A stretch of DNA of 64,000 nucleotides from Armatimonadota bacterium. GTDB lineage: Bacteria > Sysuimicrobiota > Sysuimicrobiia > Sysuimicrobiales > Humicultoraceae. Of the stretch, positions 7,429 through 16,121 are shown piece after piece. Below the pieces are notes generated by a model. It did not search any database. It saw nothing but the letters and a program-made list of their open reading frames with translations, and was not told where the DNA came from. Both the position numbers and the translations under genes were made by a program. The stretch is taken from the NCBI GenBank assembly GCA_031459855.1, contig JAVKHP010000001.1, positions 1,284,059 to 1,348,058 of the forward strand, in the 5' to 3' direction. Each line of letters starts with the position of its first letter. Position 1 is the stretch's first letter.

Positions 7429-9351
7429 TCAGGTCGTCGTCGGACCCGTGGCCGCGTCGTCATCGGCGACGACCTGCTCCAGCAGCGCGTACAGGTCGGC
7501 CAGGCGTCGCTCGGCCGCCTCGTACTCGGCACGTACTGTCCGCACCTGTTGCGCGTCACGGTACAGGTCCGGATCGGCCAGGCGCCGGCCCAGGTCGTCG
7601 AGGGCGCGCTCGGCCGCGGCGATCTGCGCCGCGACCTCCTCGAAGGTCGGCACCGGTGGTCGCGCGGCGTGGCCCTGGGTCGGGTCGCGGCCGCGCCCGC
7701 GGGCGGCAGCCGCCCCGGGTGGCCGCGTGGGGGCCGCGTGCTGGCGCTGGCGCAACTCGCGGTAGCTGCCGTGGAAGTCGTGCAGGCCGTCGTCGCCCAG
7801 CGTGAGGATGCGCGTCGCCAGGCGCTCCAGCAGGTAGCGGTCGTGGGTGGCCACGATCATCGTCCCGGGGAACCCGGCCAGCGCCGCCTCCAATGCTTCC
7901 CGCGACGGGATGTCGAGGTGGTTCGTCGGCTCGTCCAGGAGCAGCAGGTTCGGTGTGTCGAGCAGCAGCTTCGCGAGCACCAGCCGCTGGCGCTCGCCGC
8001 CCGAGAGCGTCGCCACCGGCTTGAAGACGTCGTCGCCCGAGAAGAGGAAGCGCCCCAGGTAGCGCCGGATCTCCTCAGGGGGCTGGGGGCGGTCGGCCAG
8101 CACTTCGTCCAGCACGGTGCGGGCGTCGTCGAGCACGGTCGTGGCGTCCTGGGCGAAGTAGCGCGGCACGACCCCCGCACCCAGGATCACCCGTCCGCTG
8201 GAGGGCGCCTCCAGTCCGGCGATCAGTCGCAGCAGCGTGGACTTGCCGGTACCGTTGGGACCCAGCAGGCCGATGCGCTCGCCGCGGAGGACGTCGAGGC
8301 TGACGTTGCGCACGACCTCCGGTCCGCCGTCGTAGCGCTTGCTGACCTCCCGCAGCCGGACGACCAGCTGGCCAGAGGCCGGGGCCGCGGACGCTGCCAG
8401 GCGCAGCGACCGCTGGCGACGCGGGGGCGCAGCCGGGGCGGCCTGCAGGCGCGCCAGCGTCTTCTGGCGGCTCCGGGCCTGGGCCGCGCGTTGCCCCGCG
8501 TGATAGCGTCGAATGTAGTCCTCGAGCCTTGCGATCTCCTCCTGGCGGCGCTCCCATGCCTCCTGCTCCTGGCGGGCGCGGAGCGCCTTCTGCGCCGCGT
8601 AGGCGCTGTAGGTGCCCCGGTAGGTCGTCAGCCGTGTGTCCTCCACCTCGACGATGCGCGTGGCGACGGTATCCAGGAGCGACCGATCGTGGCTGACGAT
8701 CAGGCACGCACCCGGGAAGGCGACCAGGTAGGTCTCCAGCCACTCGGTCGCCGCCAGGTCCAGGTGATTGGTGGGCTCGTCCAGCAGCAGCAGGTCGGGC
8801 TCGCGGAGCAGCACCCGAGCCAGTTCCGCGCGCGCCCGCCATCCGCCGCTCAGTTCGTCCAGTCGCTGCCCCACGCCGGCGGCGTCGAAGCCCAGGCCGG
8901 CCAGCACCTCCCGCGCCCGGGGTTCCAGCGTGAAGCCGCCCAGGTGCTCGAAGTGCGCGCGCACATGGGCGTACTCGTCGAGCACGGCCTCCAGCCGTGC
9001 GGGGTCCTGGAGCACCCCGGGCTGCGCCATGAGCTGCTCGAGGGCGTGCGCTCGCGCCGCGAGCGCGTGCACCTCGGTGGCGGCGGCCAGCACATGCGCC
9101 CACACTGTCGTCGCACCCGCGGGCGGCGGGGCCTGCGGGAGGTAGGCGATGCGCGCCCACCCTGCGATGGCGACGCGCCCCGTGTCGGGCTCCTCCAGCC
9201 CCGCCGCCAGGCGGAGCAGCGTGGTCTTGCCCGCGCCGTTGCGGCCGACCACGCCGAGTTTCTCGCCCGGCTCCAGTGCGAACGTCACCTCGCGCAGCAC
9301 GGCGTGTGCGCCGTAGGCCTTGGACACCTCGGTGAACGCCAGCAGGGGCAT
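7429..9351 (-). CDS. ABC-F family ATPase (Uup-like)
   Basis: This 640-aa soluble protein contains two ABC domains and no membrane segments. The first Walker A GRNGAGKTT is at 36-44 with signature LSGGW near 167 and LLLDEPTNHLD. The second half has GPNGTGKST, LSGGERQRL and another LLLDEPTNHLD. The linker between them is Arg/Gln-rich and helical. A charged coiled-coil tail (about 560-635, after a Pro/Ala/Arg-rich hinge) is the hallmark of Uup-type members. ABC-F proteins act on the ribosome (translation rescue or antibiotic protection) or in DNA repair. It stands alone on its strand. No resistance specificity can be inferred. Confidence 0.92.
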   Translation of the reverse strand: MPLLAFTEVSKAYGAHAVLREVTFALEPGEKLGVVGRNGAGKTTLLRLAAGLEEPDTGRVAIAGWARIAYLPQAPPPAGATTVWAHVLAAATEVHALAARAHALEQLMAQPGVLQDPARLEAVLDEYAHVRAHFEHLGGFTLEPRAREVLAGLGFDAAGVGQRLDELSGGWRARAELARVLLREPDLLLLDEPTNHLDLAATEWLETYLVAFPGACLIVSHDRSLLDTVATRIVEVEDTRLTTYRGTYSAYAAQKALRARQEQEAWERRQEEIARLEDYIRRYHAGQRAAQARSRQKTLARLQAAPAAPPRRQRSLRLAASAAPASGQLVVRLREVSKRYDGGPEVVRNVSLDVLRGERIGLLGPNGTGKSTLLRLIAGLEAPSSGRVILGAGVVPRYFAQDATTVLDDARTVLDEVLADRPQPPEEIRRYLGRFLFSGDDVFKPVATLSGGERQRLVLAKLLLDTPNLLLLDEPTNHLDIPSREALEAALAGFPGTMIVATHDRYLLERLATRILTLGDDGLHDFHGSYRELRQRQHAAPTRPPGAAAARGRGRDPTQGHAARPPVPTFEEVAAQIAAAERALDDLGRRLADPDLYRDAQQVRTVRAEYEAAERRLADLYALLEQVVADDDAATGPTTT

Positions 9352-9658
9352 GGATACCTGACCTTAGGCCCGCGGCCGGCGCGCTGTCAACCGCCAGGGG
9401 CGGGAGTCCACGATTCCACCCCGCCGCACCCGCCGCGGACGTTCGCGCTTGTCCCCCTATCCACCGCTAATCACGCTTGTCTCGCGCCGCGGGTCCAGGG
9501 CTCCCACCGGCCCGCCGTGGGGCAGGCCATGGGCTCCCTCGTCGCCGGCAGCCCGGCCCTGCATTGCGGGGCGCAGCGGGGCCCACAGGAACTTCCCCCG
9601 GCGGCGTCCAAGAGCCCACCGCGACGCCCACAGCACCATCGCCGAGGGAGGGAGGATC
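9352..9658. other. Intergenic region between divergent ABC-F and RraA-like genes
   Basis: This 307-bp stretch has no convincing gene. It should hold promoters for both divergent genes, but no clear -35/-10 pair stands out. An octamer CGCTTGTC occurs twice in a slightly AT-richer patch at about 9445-9485. The last bases carry the GGGAGGGAGG SD of the RraA-like gene. Confidence 0.5.
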
Positions 9659-10354
9659 GTGCCTCTCACGCCGGACACGCTCGCCGCGCTGCGCACGCTG
9701 TCCAGCCCCACGGTCGCCAACGCCATCGAGACGTTTCGCGTGCGGCCCCGGGAGGCCGGCAACCTCGCCGCCGGGATCCGGGCCCTGTTCCCCGAGCTCG
9801 GGCCGATGGTGGGCTATGCCGTCACCGCGGTGGTGCGCGCCGAGCGCCCCGCCCCCGAAGGGCGCCGCGCCAGCACCTTCGCGTGGTGGGACTACGTGCT
9901 GACGATGCCGGCGCCCCGCGTGGTGGTAGTCCACGACCTCGACGACCCGCGCGGCCAGGGTGCCTTCTGGGGCGAGGTGCAGGCGAACATCCACATGGCG
10001 CTCGGGTGCGTGGGCACCGTGACCGACGGCTCCGTGCGCGACCTGGACGAGGTCCGCGCGCTGGGGTTCCAGTGCTGCGCCGCGCACGTCTCGGTCTCGC
10101 ACGCCAACGTACACCTGGTGGACTTCGGCATCCCCGTCAAGGTCGGCGGCGTCTGGATCGCCCCCGGCGACCTGCTCCACGCCGACCAGCACGGCGTCGT
10201 GGTGATCCCCGCCGAGGTGGCCGAGCGCATCCCCGAGGCCGCCGAGCGCATCGCCGCGGACGAGCAACGCATCATCCAGGTCTGTCAGAGCGGCGGGTTC
10301 TCGCTGGAGCGCCTGAAGGCCGTCTACAAGGCGGTGCGTCCCGACGCGTACTGA
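9659..10354 (+). CDS. RraA-like / HMG aldolase family protein
   Basis: The 231-aa product belongs to the RraA-like fold family, which includes 4-hydroxy-4-methyl-2-oxoglutarate/oxaloacetate aldolases and RNase E inhibitors. Visible landmarks are an N-terminal SSPTVANAIETF, a central GAFWGEVQANIHMALGCVGTVTDGSVRD (the G-x-x-x-TDG-x-x-RD metal/substrate loop) and a C-terminal PGDLLHADQHGVVVIP. The arginine-aspartate of TDGSVRD is the usual catalytic and Mg2+-binding signature, so a class II pyruvate aldolase or decarboxylase role is more likely than RNase regulation. GTG 9659 is chosen for the strong GGGAGGGAGG SD directly upstream. It is the only gene in its transcription unit. Confidence 0.85.
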   Translation: MPLTPDTLAALRTLSSPTVANAIETFRVRPREAGNLAAGIRALFPELGPMVGYAVTAVVRAERPAPEGRRASTFAWWDYVLTMPAPRVVVVHDLDDPRGQGAFWGEVQANIHMALGCVGTVTDGSVRDLDEVRALGFQCCAAHVSVSHANVHLVDFGIPVKVGGVWIAPGDLLHADQHGVVVIPAEVAERIPEAAERIAADEQRIIQVCQSGGFSLERLKAVYKAVRPDAY

Positions 10355-10374
10355 GGCACCATCGGGCTGCCCGT

Positions 10375-10391
10375 CCGCCGCGCCGCGGCGG
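10375..10391. terminator. GC-rich hairpin between convergent genes
   Basis: CCGCCGC and GCGGCGG form perfect 7-bp arms around a 3-base loop, 20 bp after the RraA-like stop and 37 bp after the cupin stop on the opposite strand. There is no T-tract, so this is at best a U-less or bidirectional stem that may stop or stabilise both transcripts. Confidence 0.4.
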
Positions 10392-10428
10392 GGTCGGTGC
10401 CCGTAGCCACTGGTGCGTCCGCGCGGCG

Positions 10429-10785
10429 CTACCGTCGCAGGTAGGCGTCTGCGCCCGCGATCCAGTCCTGCCGCGGCGGGCTGAAGATGTCCACGTCGAC
10501 GACGTCCTCCAGGGCCTCGGCACCGTGGGGGAGGTTGCTGGGGATCAGGAGCATCTCGCCGGCCCGCAGGACAACCTCGCGGTCGGGGAAGGTGAAGCGC
10601 AGCGTGCCGCTCAGGCAGTAGGAGAGCTGCTCGTTCTCGTGCTGGTGCGTGGGGACCACGGCGCCCGCCTTGAGCTCCAGCACCGCGCACATGATACGGT
10701 CGCCCCAGAACATGCGGCGGGTGATCTTGGGATTCACCGTCTCGGGGGGCATGGCAGCCAGGACATGGTGCTGCAGGTCAGCCAT
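10429..10785 (-). CDS. Cupin domain protein
   Basis: This 118-aa protein is a single cupin barrel. Motif 1 is seen as PTHQHENEQLSYCLSG (residues about 46-60; His47, His49, Glu53) and motif 2 as IPSNLPHGAEA (residues about 81-91; His87). It is a small cytosolic metal-binding protein that could be an isomerase, dioxygenase or sugar-binding protein; no specific function is assigned. ATG 10785 has an AGGAG SD about 8 bases upstream. A longer open frame upstream lacks cupin homology and is antisense to the aldo/keto reductase leader. Confidence 0.85.
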   Translation of the reverse strand: MADLQHHVLAAMPPETVNPKITRRMFWGDRIMCAVLELKAGAVVPTHQHENEQLSYCLSGTLRFTFPDREVVLRAGEMLLIPSNLPHGAEALEDVVDVDIFSPPRQDWIAGADAYLRR

Positions 10786-10928
10786 CCGTCGCCTCCTGTA
10801 CGTGAACTCCGGACACGGGGAGGGTTGCACGTCGGTCGGTGGCTTCCTGCTGCAGGAAGCGCCGGCGGTCGAAGCTAACCAAGAGGGCGCTTTCGTACAA
10901 CCCGACACAGCCGCAGAGGAGGAGCGTG

Positions 10929-11870
10929 ATGAAGTACCGCCGCCTGGGCGCGTCCGGGCTGGAGGTCTCGGTCGTTGGCGTGGGGTGCAACAACTTCGGC
11001 CGCGCCTGCGACGCCGCCCAGACCGCACGCGTGGTGCACGCCGCGCTGGACCGGGGCATCACCTTCTTCGACACCGCCGAGATCTACGGCGAGACCAGAT
11101 CCGAGGAGTACCTGGGGCGCGCCCTGGAGGGACGCCGCGACCGGGCGGTGATCGCCACGAAGGTCGGCTGGCGGGTCGGGCCGGGCCCGAACGAGGGCGG
11201 CGCCTCGCGCCGGCGCATCCTGCAGGCCATCGAAGGCAGCCTGCGGCGCCTGCGCACGGACCACGTGGACCTCTACCAGATCCACCAGTGGGATCCCCAC
11301 ACGCCCATCGAGGAGACGCTGGCGGCGCTGGACGCGTTGGTGCGGCAGGGCAAGGTGCGCTACATCGGGTGCTCCAACTTCGCGGCCTGGCAGCTGGTCT
11401 GGGCGCTGTGGACCGGTGACCGCCGGGGGTTCGCCCCCTTCGTGTCGGTCCAGCCCCACTACAGCCTCTTGCACCGGGAGCCGGAGGCTGAGCTGCTGCC
11501 GGCCTGCCAGGCCCTGGGCGTCGGCGTGATCCCCTATTTCCCCCTGGCGGGCGGCATGCTCACGGGCAAGTACCGGGAGGACGCCCCGCCGCCGCCGGGG
11601 ACGCGCTTCGAGGCCCTGGAACGCATGCGGGTGCGGTTCGCCACACCGCGCAACTTCGCGATCGTGCGGGCGCTGGAGGCGTGGGTTCAGCCGAGGGGAC
11701 GCACGCTGGCCGAGCTGGCCATCGCCTGGCTGCTGGCGCGGCCGGCGGTGTGCACCGTGATTACCGGCGCGACCACGCCCGAGCAGATCGAGGCCAACGC
11801 CCGGGCGGCCGACTGGGAGTTGACGGCGGTCGAGGTCGAGGAGGTGGCGGCGCTGGCGCCGATGGGGTAG
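10929..11870 (+). CDS. Aldo/keto reductase
   Basis: This 313-aa NADPH-dependent reductase of the YhdN/AKR11-like group shows the catalytic Asp/Tyr in FFDTAEIYGE, the Lys in VIATKVGW and the His in YQIHQWD. The C-terminal cofactor segment ITGATTPEQIEANARA corresponds to the usual nucleotide-binding motif, with Thr in place of Ser. The full-length (alpha/beta)8 barrel is present. ATG 10929 follows a good GAGGAG SD; the in-frame extension upstream has no homology. It diverges from the cupin gene across 143 bp. Likely substrates are carbonyls or sugars, which cannot be specified. Confidence 0.92.
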   Translation: MKYRRLGASGLEVSVVGVGCNNFGRACDAAQTARVVHAALDRGITFFDTAEIYGETRSEEYLGRALEGRRDRAVIATKVGWRVGPGPNEGGASRRRILQAIEGSLRRLRTDHVDLYQIHQWDPHTPIEETLAALDALVRQGKVRYIGCSNFAAWQLVWALWTGDRRGFAPFVSVQPHYSLLHREPEAELLPACQALGVGVIPYFPLAGGMLTGKYREDAPPPPGTRFEALERMRVRFATPRNFAIVRALEAWVQPRGRTLAELAIAWLLARPAVCTVITGATTPEQIEANARAADWELTAVEVEEVAALAPMG

Positions 11871-11966
11871 CCGCAGCCTCCAGCACGTGCAGAGATCGAT
11901 GGCCGAGGGCGCATTCCCTTCAGCGTACCTCATGCGCACATGCGCCGCACCATCATCTCCCCGGAG

Positions 11967-11984
11967 ATCGGGTCGTCACCCGAT
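11967..11984. promoter_or_regulatory. Perfect inverted repeat upstream of the Fbp-type transporter
   Basis: ATCGGGT and ACCCGAT form 7-bp arms with a 4-base spacer, 71 bp upstream of the start at 12055. A TAAAAT hexamer at 12006-12011 could be a -10 element, but no matching -35 is seen. It could be an operator or, less likely without a T-tract, a terminator of the aldo/keto reductase. Confidence 0.4.
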
Positions 11985-12054
11985 GCCCGTGACCGGGCCG
12001 GAGGCTAAAATGTATCGGAAGAGCATGTCTCGCGAAGTGCGGGAGGTGACGTAG

Positions 12055-13071
12055 ATGGTTCGTCTTGTCGCCCTCGTCGTCCTGGCCGCGCTGGTGCTCG
12101 TCGGCCCCCACGCTGGAAGCGCGCAAGCCAGGCGCATCGTCGTCTACGCCGCTATGGACGAAACGGTCATCAGCCGTATCGTCAGAGCGTTCACGGAACG
12201 GACCGGGATTCAAGTGGAGATGTTGACGGTCGCCGCTGCCGGCACCGTTGCCGCACGCATCACGGCGGAAAAGGCGCGTCCGCGGGCCGATATCTTCGTG
12301 GGCGGGTCCATCGACTTCCACGCACCGCTGGCCGCCGAGGGGATTCTTGCGCCCTATCGGTCTCCTGCGGCGGCCGAGGCCAAGGTGCCCAGGGAGTTCA
12401 TCGACCCCAAGGGGTTCTGGCACGGGTGGTACTTTGGCGTACTGAGCGTGGTGGTAAACCGCCCGGTCTTCGACCGCACCTTGGGAGCGGCAGGCATTGC
12501 GCTGCCCAGAACGTGGGATGATCTGACGTTGCCGGCGTTCCGCGGGCAGGTAGTGCTGCCCAGCCCTGTCACGACCGGCGCCGGGTACATCTTCCTCGCG
12601 ACCCAGTTCTTCAGGCTGGGGGAAGAACGCGGGTGGACGTATCTCAAGGCCCTGGCGGCGAACACGTCACAGTTCGCCCCTACTGTGCCTGCGGCGATGA
12701 CTCTGGTGGAGCGCGGCGAGGCAGCGCTGGGCATGAACTGGGCCCACGTGGGGCTCATCGCCCGCAACCGAGGCGTGCCCATCGACATTATCCTCCCCCC
12801 GGACACCGGCTACGAGATCGGAGGCGTGTCGATTATCAAGGGCGGTCCGAATCCCGAGGGGGCCAAGGAGTTCGTCGATTTCGTCTTCTCCAGACTGGCC
12901 CAGGACATCGCGGTCAAGTATCACCTGACCTATCCCGTGAGACTCGATGTGCCCAGCCCCGCGGGGATGCCGGCGCTGGAGAACGTGAAGCTGGTCAAGT
13001 ACGATCGCGACTGGGCGATTGCCAACATGACCCGGGTGCGAGAACGGTGGATGCGCGAGGTGGGGCGCTAG
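12055..13071 (+). CDS. Fbp/AfuA-type ABC transporter substrate-binding protein
   Basis: This 338-aa exported protein begins with a classic Sec signal (MVRLVALVVLAALVLVGPHA, cleavage near residues 20-24). It continues as a family 1 extracellular solute-binding protein of the ferric-ion/2-AEP/spermidine type: VVYAAMDETVISRIVRAFTE, TVAARITAEKARPRADI, GYEIGGVSIIKGGPNPEGAKEFVDF. The permease and ATPase that follow complete an importer. The Fbp group binds Fe3+ but relatives bind phosphonates or sulfate-like anions, so the ligand is uncertain. The three genes have visibly lower GC and more A/T-ending codons than the flanks. Confidence 0.85.
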   Translation: MVRLVALVVLAALVLVGPHAGSAQARRIVVYAAMDETVISRIVRAFTERTGIQVEMLTVAAAGTVAARITAEKARPRADIFVGGSIDFHAPLAAEGILAPYRSPAAAEAKVPREFIDPKGFWHGWYFGVLSVVVNRPVFDRTLGAAGIALPRTWDDLTLPAFRGQVVLPSPVTTGAGYIFLATQFFRLGEERGWTYLKALAANTSQFAPTVPAAMTLVERGEAALGMNWAHVGLIARNRGVPIDIILPPDTGYEIGGVSIIKGGPNPEGAKEFVDFVFSRLAQDIAVKYHLTYPVRLDVPSPAGMPALENVKLVKYDRDWAIANMTRVRERWMREVGR

Positions 13072-13139
13072 AGGAATGACACGCACGCTGCGATGACTGG
13101 GAGGCGGCGACGTCTGCAGGTCTGTACTGTGAGACGGCT

Positions 13140-14759
13140 ATGACCGTGGCCCGCCGTCTCCTGCGCGATCCTGCGCTGACAGCCGCGTTTCTCGTCGTGG
13201 GCGGCGCGCTATTGATCTTCGTGCTGTATCCTACCTTGCGAGTTCTGACGTTTCCCGGGCTGCAGGAGTACCTTAGCGTTCCCCAAAGCGTGCGGTGGTT
13301 GCAGGCGTTGCGGAACAGCCTGGTGATGATGGTGCTGTCCAGCACTACCGCTACCGCCGTCGGTCTGGTCTTCGCGTTTGCGCTGGTTCGCGGGGATGTG
13401 CCCGGGGCCGGCGTGTTTCGCCTCGCAACGCAGCTTCCTTTGTTTGCGCCGCCGTTCATGGTGGCGTTCGCCTACATCTTGCTCTTTGGACGCCAGGGAC
13501 TGATTACCCGATCCCTGTTGGGGCTCGACCTGAACATCTTTGGCTGGCCCGGGTTGTGGGTGGTCCAGACGGTAGCGTTCTTCCCGTACGCAGCGCTGGT
13601 CATCGAGAACGTGCTGCGTGGCATCAACCCGACGCTGGAGTACGCCGCCCATAGCCTGGGCGCGACGGAGACCGACGCCCTCCGGGACGTGACCCTGGCG
13701 CTCGCATGGCCCGGTGTCACGGGCGCGATCCTGGTGGTGGCGATCACCGTGCTCGCCGACTTCGGGAACGCGGTGATTATCGCGGGCGGGTTCCCACTGC
13801 TGGCCACGGAGGCGTGGTTTCGGTTGGAAGGCACTGCAGACCTGCGAGGCGCAGCGCTGGTCGTGTCGATTCTGATCGTGCCCACGACGATCTTGTTCCT
13901 GTTGGAGCGGTGGCTGGTTGGGCGTCGGTCGTACGTGACCGTCACCGGACGCGGCGCGCGGCTCGAGCCCCTTCGGACGCCCGCGGCGTTGCGCTGGGGA
14001 GTGTTTGCTGTGTGCGCGGTGATGTCGGTGTTGGTGCTGCTGGTGTACGCGGCGATCGTGCTGGGAGCGTTCACCGCGGCATGGGGGTACAACTGGAGCC
14101 TGACGCTCGACCACTGGCGCTTGTCTTTCGACCGGCTCGGCACGCTGGCGAACAGCCTGAAACTGGCCGCGGTCAGCGCTGTGGCGACCGCCAGCCTCGC
14201 GTTGGTGACGGCGTTCCTGGTATCGCGCGGCGGCGCAGGGCAGCGTCCCCTGGATTTCCTGGCATTGCTTCCAGGCGCGTTGCCGGGGGTGTTCGTCGGG
14301 GTGGGGTACGTGTTGGCGTTCAACCAGCCTCCCGTGGAGCTCGTGGGCACGTTCTGGATTCTGGTCCTCGCGCTCACCGTCTGGCATCTGCCCCTTGCCT
14401 ACCAGACGGCCCTGAGTGCGTTGCGCCAGATCGAGCGTGCCATCGAAGAGGCCGCCAGCAACCTGGGTGCCAGCGCGCTGCACCTGGTTTGGGAGATCTA
14501 CCTGCCGCTGTTACGTCGTGCGTTCGTCGATGCGGCTGCCGTCTCGTTCGTCCGGGCAGTTGTGAACGTGAGCATCGTGGTGTTCCTGGTATCTCCGGGC
14601 AACGTGGTGGCTACTTTCGCCATCCTCTCGTTGATCGTCAACGGCGCGTGGGGCGGCGCTGCTGCTCTGACGTCGCTGCTGCTGCTGCTTACGCTCGGTG
14701 CAGTGGCGGTGAGCCGACGCCTTCTCGGCTACCCGATTCGAACCGGTAGGGTGACGTAA
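13140..14759 (+). CDS. Fbp-type ABC transporter permease, fused double-domain
   Basis: The 539-aa membrane protein contains two consecutive ABC permease domains, each with about six helices. Each carries an EAA-like loop: first half near YAAHSLGATETDALRDVTLALAWPG, second half near EAASNLGASALHLVWEIYLPLL. This is the FbpB/AfuB arrangement in which one polypeptide forms the whole channel. It starts at ATG 13140, 68 bp after the binding protein, and its TAA is immediately followed by the GTG of the ATPase. GC content is lower than in surrounding genes. Confidence 0.9.
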   Translation: MTVARRLLRDPALTAAFLVVGGALLIFVLYPTLRVLTFPGLQEYLSVPQSVRWLQALRNSLVMMVLSSTTATAVGLVFAFALVRGDVPGAGVFRLATQLPLFAPPFMVAFAYILLFGRQGLITRSLLGLDLNIFGWPGLWVVQTVAFFPYAALVIENVLRGINPTLEYAAHSLGATETDALRDVTLALAWPGVTGAILVVAITVLADFGNAVIIAGGFPLLATEAWFRLEGTADLRGAALVVSILIVPTTILFLLERWLVGRRSYVTVTGRGARLEPLRTPAALRWGVFAVCAVMSVLVLLVYAAIVLGAFTAAWGYNWSLTLDHWRLSFDRLGTLANSLKLAAVSAVATASLALVTAFLVSRGGAGQRPLDFLALLPGALPGVFVGVGYVLAFNQPPVELVGTFWILVLALTVWHLPLAYQTALSALRQIERAIEEAASNLGASALHLVWEIYLPLLRRAFVDAAAVSFVRAVVNVSIVVFLVSPGNVVATFAILSLIVNGAWGGAAALTSLLLLLTLGAVAVSRRLLGYPIRTGRVT

Positions 14760-15863
14760 GTGGCGCGGGTCGAGATCGTCAATGTCACCAAGCGTCTCGG
14801 CGCGACGCTGGCCGTCGACCGGCTGTCGCTGGTGGCCGAGGAAGGGAAGTTTACGACGCTGCTGGGACCATCGGGGTGCGGGAAAACGACGCTGCTGCGA
14901 ATCGTCGCGGGGTTCTACCGCCCGGATGCGGGTGAGGTACGCATCGGTGGCCAGGTCATGACCGACGTTCCTCCCTACCGGAGGAACACCGCCATGGTAT
15001 TTCAAGAGTACGCGCTGTTCCCCCATATGACGGTTCTGGACAACGTGACCTATGGCCTGCGCAAGCGCGGGCTCGGGCGTGAGCAGGCGGCCGCTCGGGC
15101 CCGCGAGGTGCTCCACCTGGTGGACCTGCACGGCGTCGAGCGAAAGTTCCCCCACGAGCTCTCCGGAGGGCAACAGCAGCGCGTCGCCCTGGCGCGCGCG
15201 CTGGCCATCGAGCCGCAGGTGCTGTTGCTCGACGAACCGCTGAGCAACCTCGACGCGAAGCTACGCGTGCGCGTGCGCGGCGAGTTGCGCGCCCTGCAGC
15301 GGGCGATCGGCAAGACGACGCTGTACGTGACCCACGACCAGGAGGAGGCCCTGTCGATCTCAGACGTCGTGGCGGTGATGCGCGACGGGCGGATCGTCCA
15401 GGTCGGGTCGCCGGCGGAGGTCTACTATGCGCCGCGGACAGCGTTTGTGGCGGACTTCGTTGGAATTGCAAACTTCGTGCGCGGGCGGATGCGCGGGACA
15501 TGGCTGGAGGCCGACGGAATAACGCTGCGGCTCGCCGTGGCGCAGACGCGGCCTGACGGGGACGTGACCGCAATATTCCGTCCCGAGGCCGTCCGGGTCT
15601 TCACGACACCCCCGGACGGCGACAACGTCGTGGCGGGCGAGATCGTGAACGCGTTGTTTCACGGCCCTGTCGCGCGGTACTGGGTCCGAGTTCGCCGGTG
15701 GACCTGGACGGTGGACGTGCACGACCCGCATGGCGGGTTGCTTGGCGGCACGGTGTACCTGCAGGTGCCGGCTGACCGCTTGCACCTAGTGCAGGCAGAC
15801 GAGATTCAAACAGACGAGCTGTCTCCGGTGGGCACTTCGCTGCCATCGCTTGGGGTGCGGTGA
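14760..15863 (+). CDS. Fbp/Pot-type ABC transporter ATP-binding protein
   Basis: The 367-aa ATPase of the MalK/FbpC class has Walker A GPSGCGKTT (residues about 37-45), signature [15 protein letters not shown], Walker [12 protein letters not shown] and switch H in [11 protein letters not shown]-terminal TOBE-type regulatory domain (about 235-345) follows. The GTG start is contiguous with the permease stop, so translation is coupled. Together with the two preceding genes it forms a complete periplasmic-binding-protein importer. Ligand uncertain. Confidence 0.92.
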   Translation: MARVEIVNVTKRLGATLAVDRLSLVAEEGKFTTLLGPSGCGKTTLLRIVAGFYRPDAGEVRIGGQVMTDVPPYRRNTAMVFQEYALFPHMTVLDNVTYGLRKRGLGREQAAARAREVLHLVDLHGVERKFPHELSGGQQQRVALARALAIEPQVLLLDEPLSNLDAKLRVRVRGELRALQRAIGKTTLYVTHDQEEALSISDVVAVMRDGRIVQVGSPAEVYYAPRTAFVADFVGIANFVRGRMRGTWLEADGITLRLAVAQTRPDGDVTAIFRPEAVRVFTTPPDGDNVVAGEIVNALFHGPVARYWVRVRRWTWTVDVHDPHGGLLGGTVYLQVPADRLHLVQADEIQTDELSPVGTSLPSLGVR

Positions 15864-15877
15864 ACTCCTTGCTCCCG

Positions 15878-15904
15878 CCGCACACGCATGTCAGCCGCGT
15901 GCGG
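15878..15904. terminator. Imperfect hairpin after the Fbp-type operon
   Basis: CCGCACACGC can pair with GCGTGCGG (8 bp with a 2-base bulge) 15 bp downstream of the ATPase stop and 38 bp from the convergent small membrane protein gene. There is no T-tract. Confidence 0.35.
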
Positions 15905-15941
15905 ACCTGAGCGGCCGCAATTCCCTTGCTGAGCAGCGCGC

Positions 15942-16121
15942 TCAGCGCACCAACACGCCGAGCACCGGCAGCCCCAGCAGACCGTAGGCCAGGGTCAGGA
16001 AGATCCCGGCGACGAGTTCCTGGTCTTCGGGCACGTGCAGGACGCGCAGCGTGTACCGGGTGAGGGGGACGATCGCCGCGATGGCGGCGGCGATGAGCAA
16101 CGGCAGCTTGAGGACCACCAT
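15942..16121 (-). CDS. Small membrane protein
   Basis: A 59-aa protein with two hydrophobic helices: LPLLIAAAIAAIVPL near residues 6-20 and LVAGIFLTLAYGLLGLPVLG near 36-55. A short charged loop (RVLHVPEDQE) separates them. ATG 16121 has a GGGAG SD about 7 bases upstream. The hydrophobic profile and SD support a real gene. No family is recognised. It lies downstream of the SPW-repeat gene on the same strand, 320 bp away. Confidence 0.6.
   Translation of the reverse strand: MVVLKLPLLIAAAIAAIVPLTRYTLRVLHVPEDQELVAGIFLTLAYGLLGLPVLGVLVR

Noticed and set aside
9449-9658. N-terminal extension of the RraA-like protein
   Set aside because: The extra 70 codons are Arg/Pro-rich without homology, while GTG 9659 has a strong SD and fits the family length.
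7549-10878. Very long plus-strand open frame opposite the ABC-F gene and beyond
   Set aside because: Its first part mirrors the ABC-F coding frame and the rest runs through the RraA-like gene in another frame. No domain resemblance anywhere.
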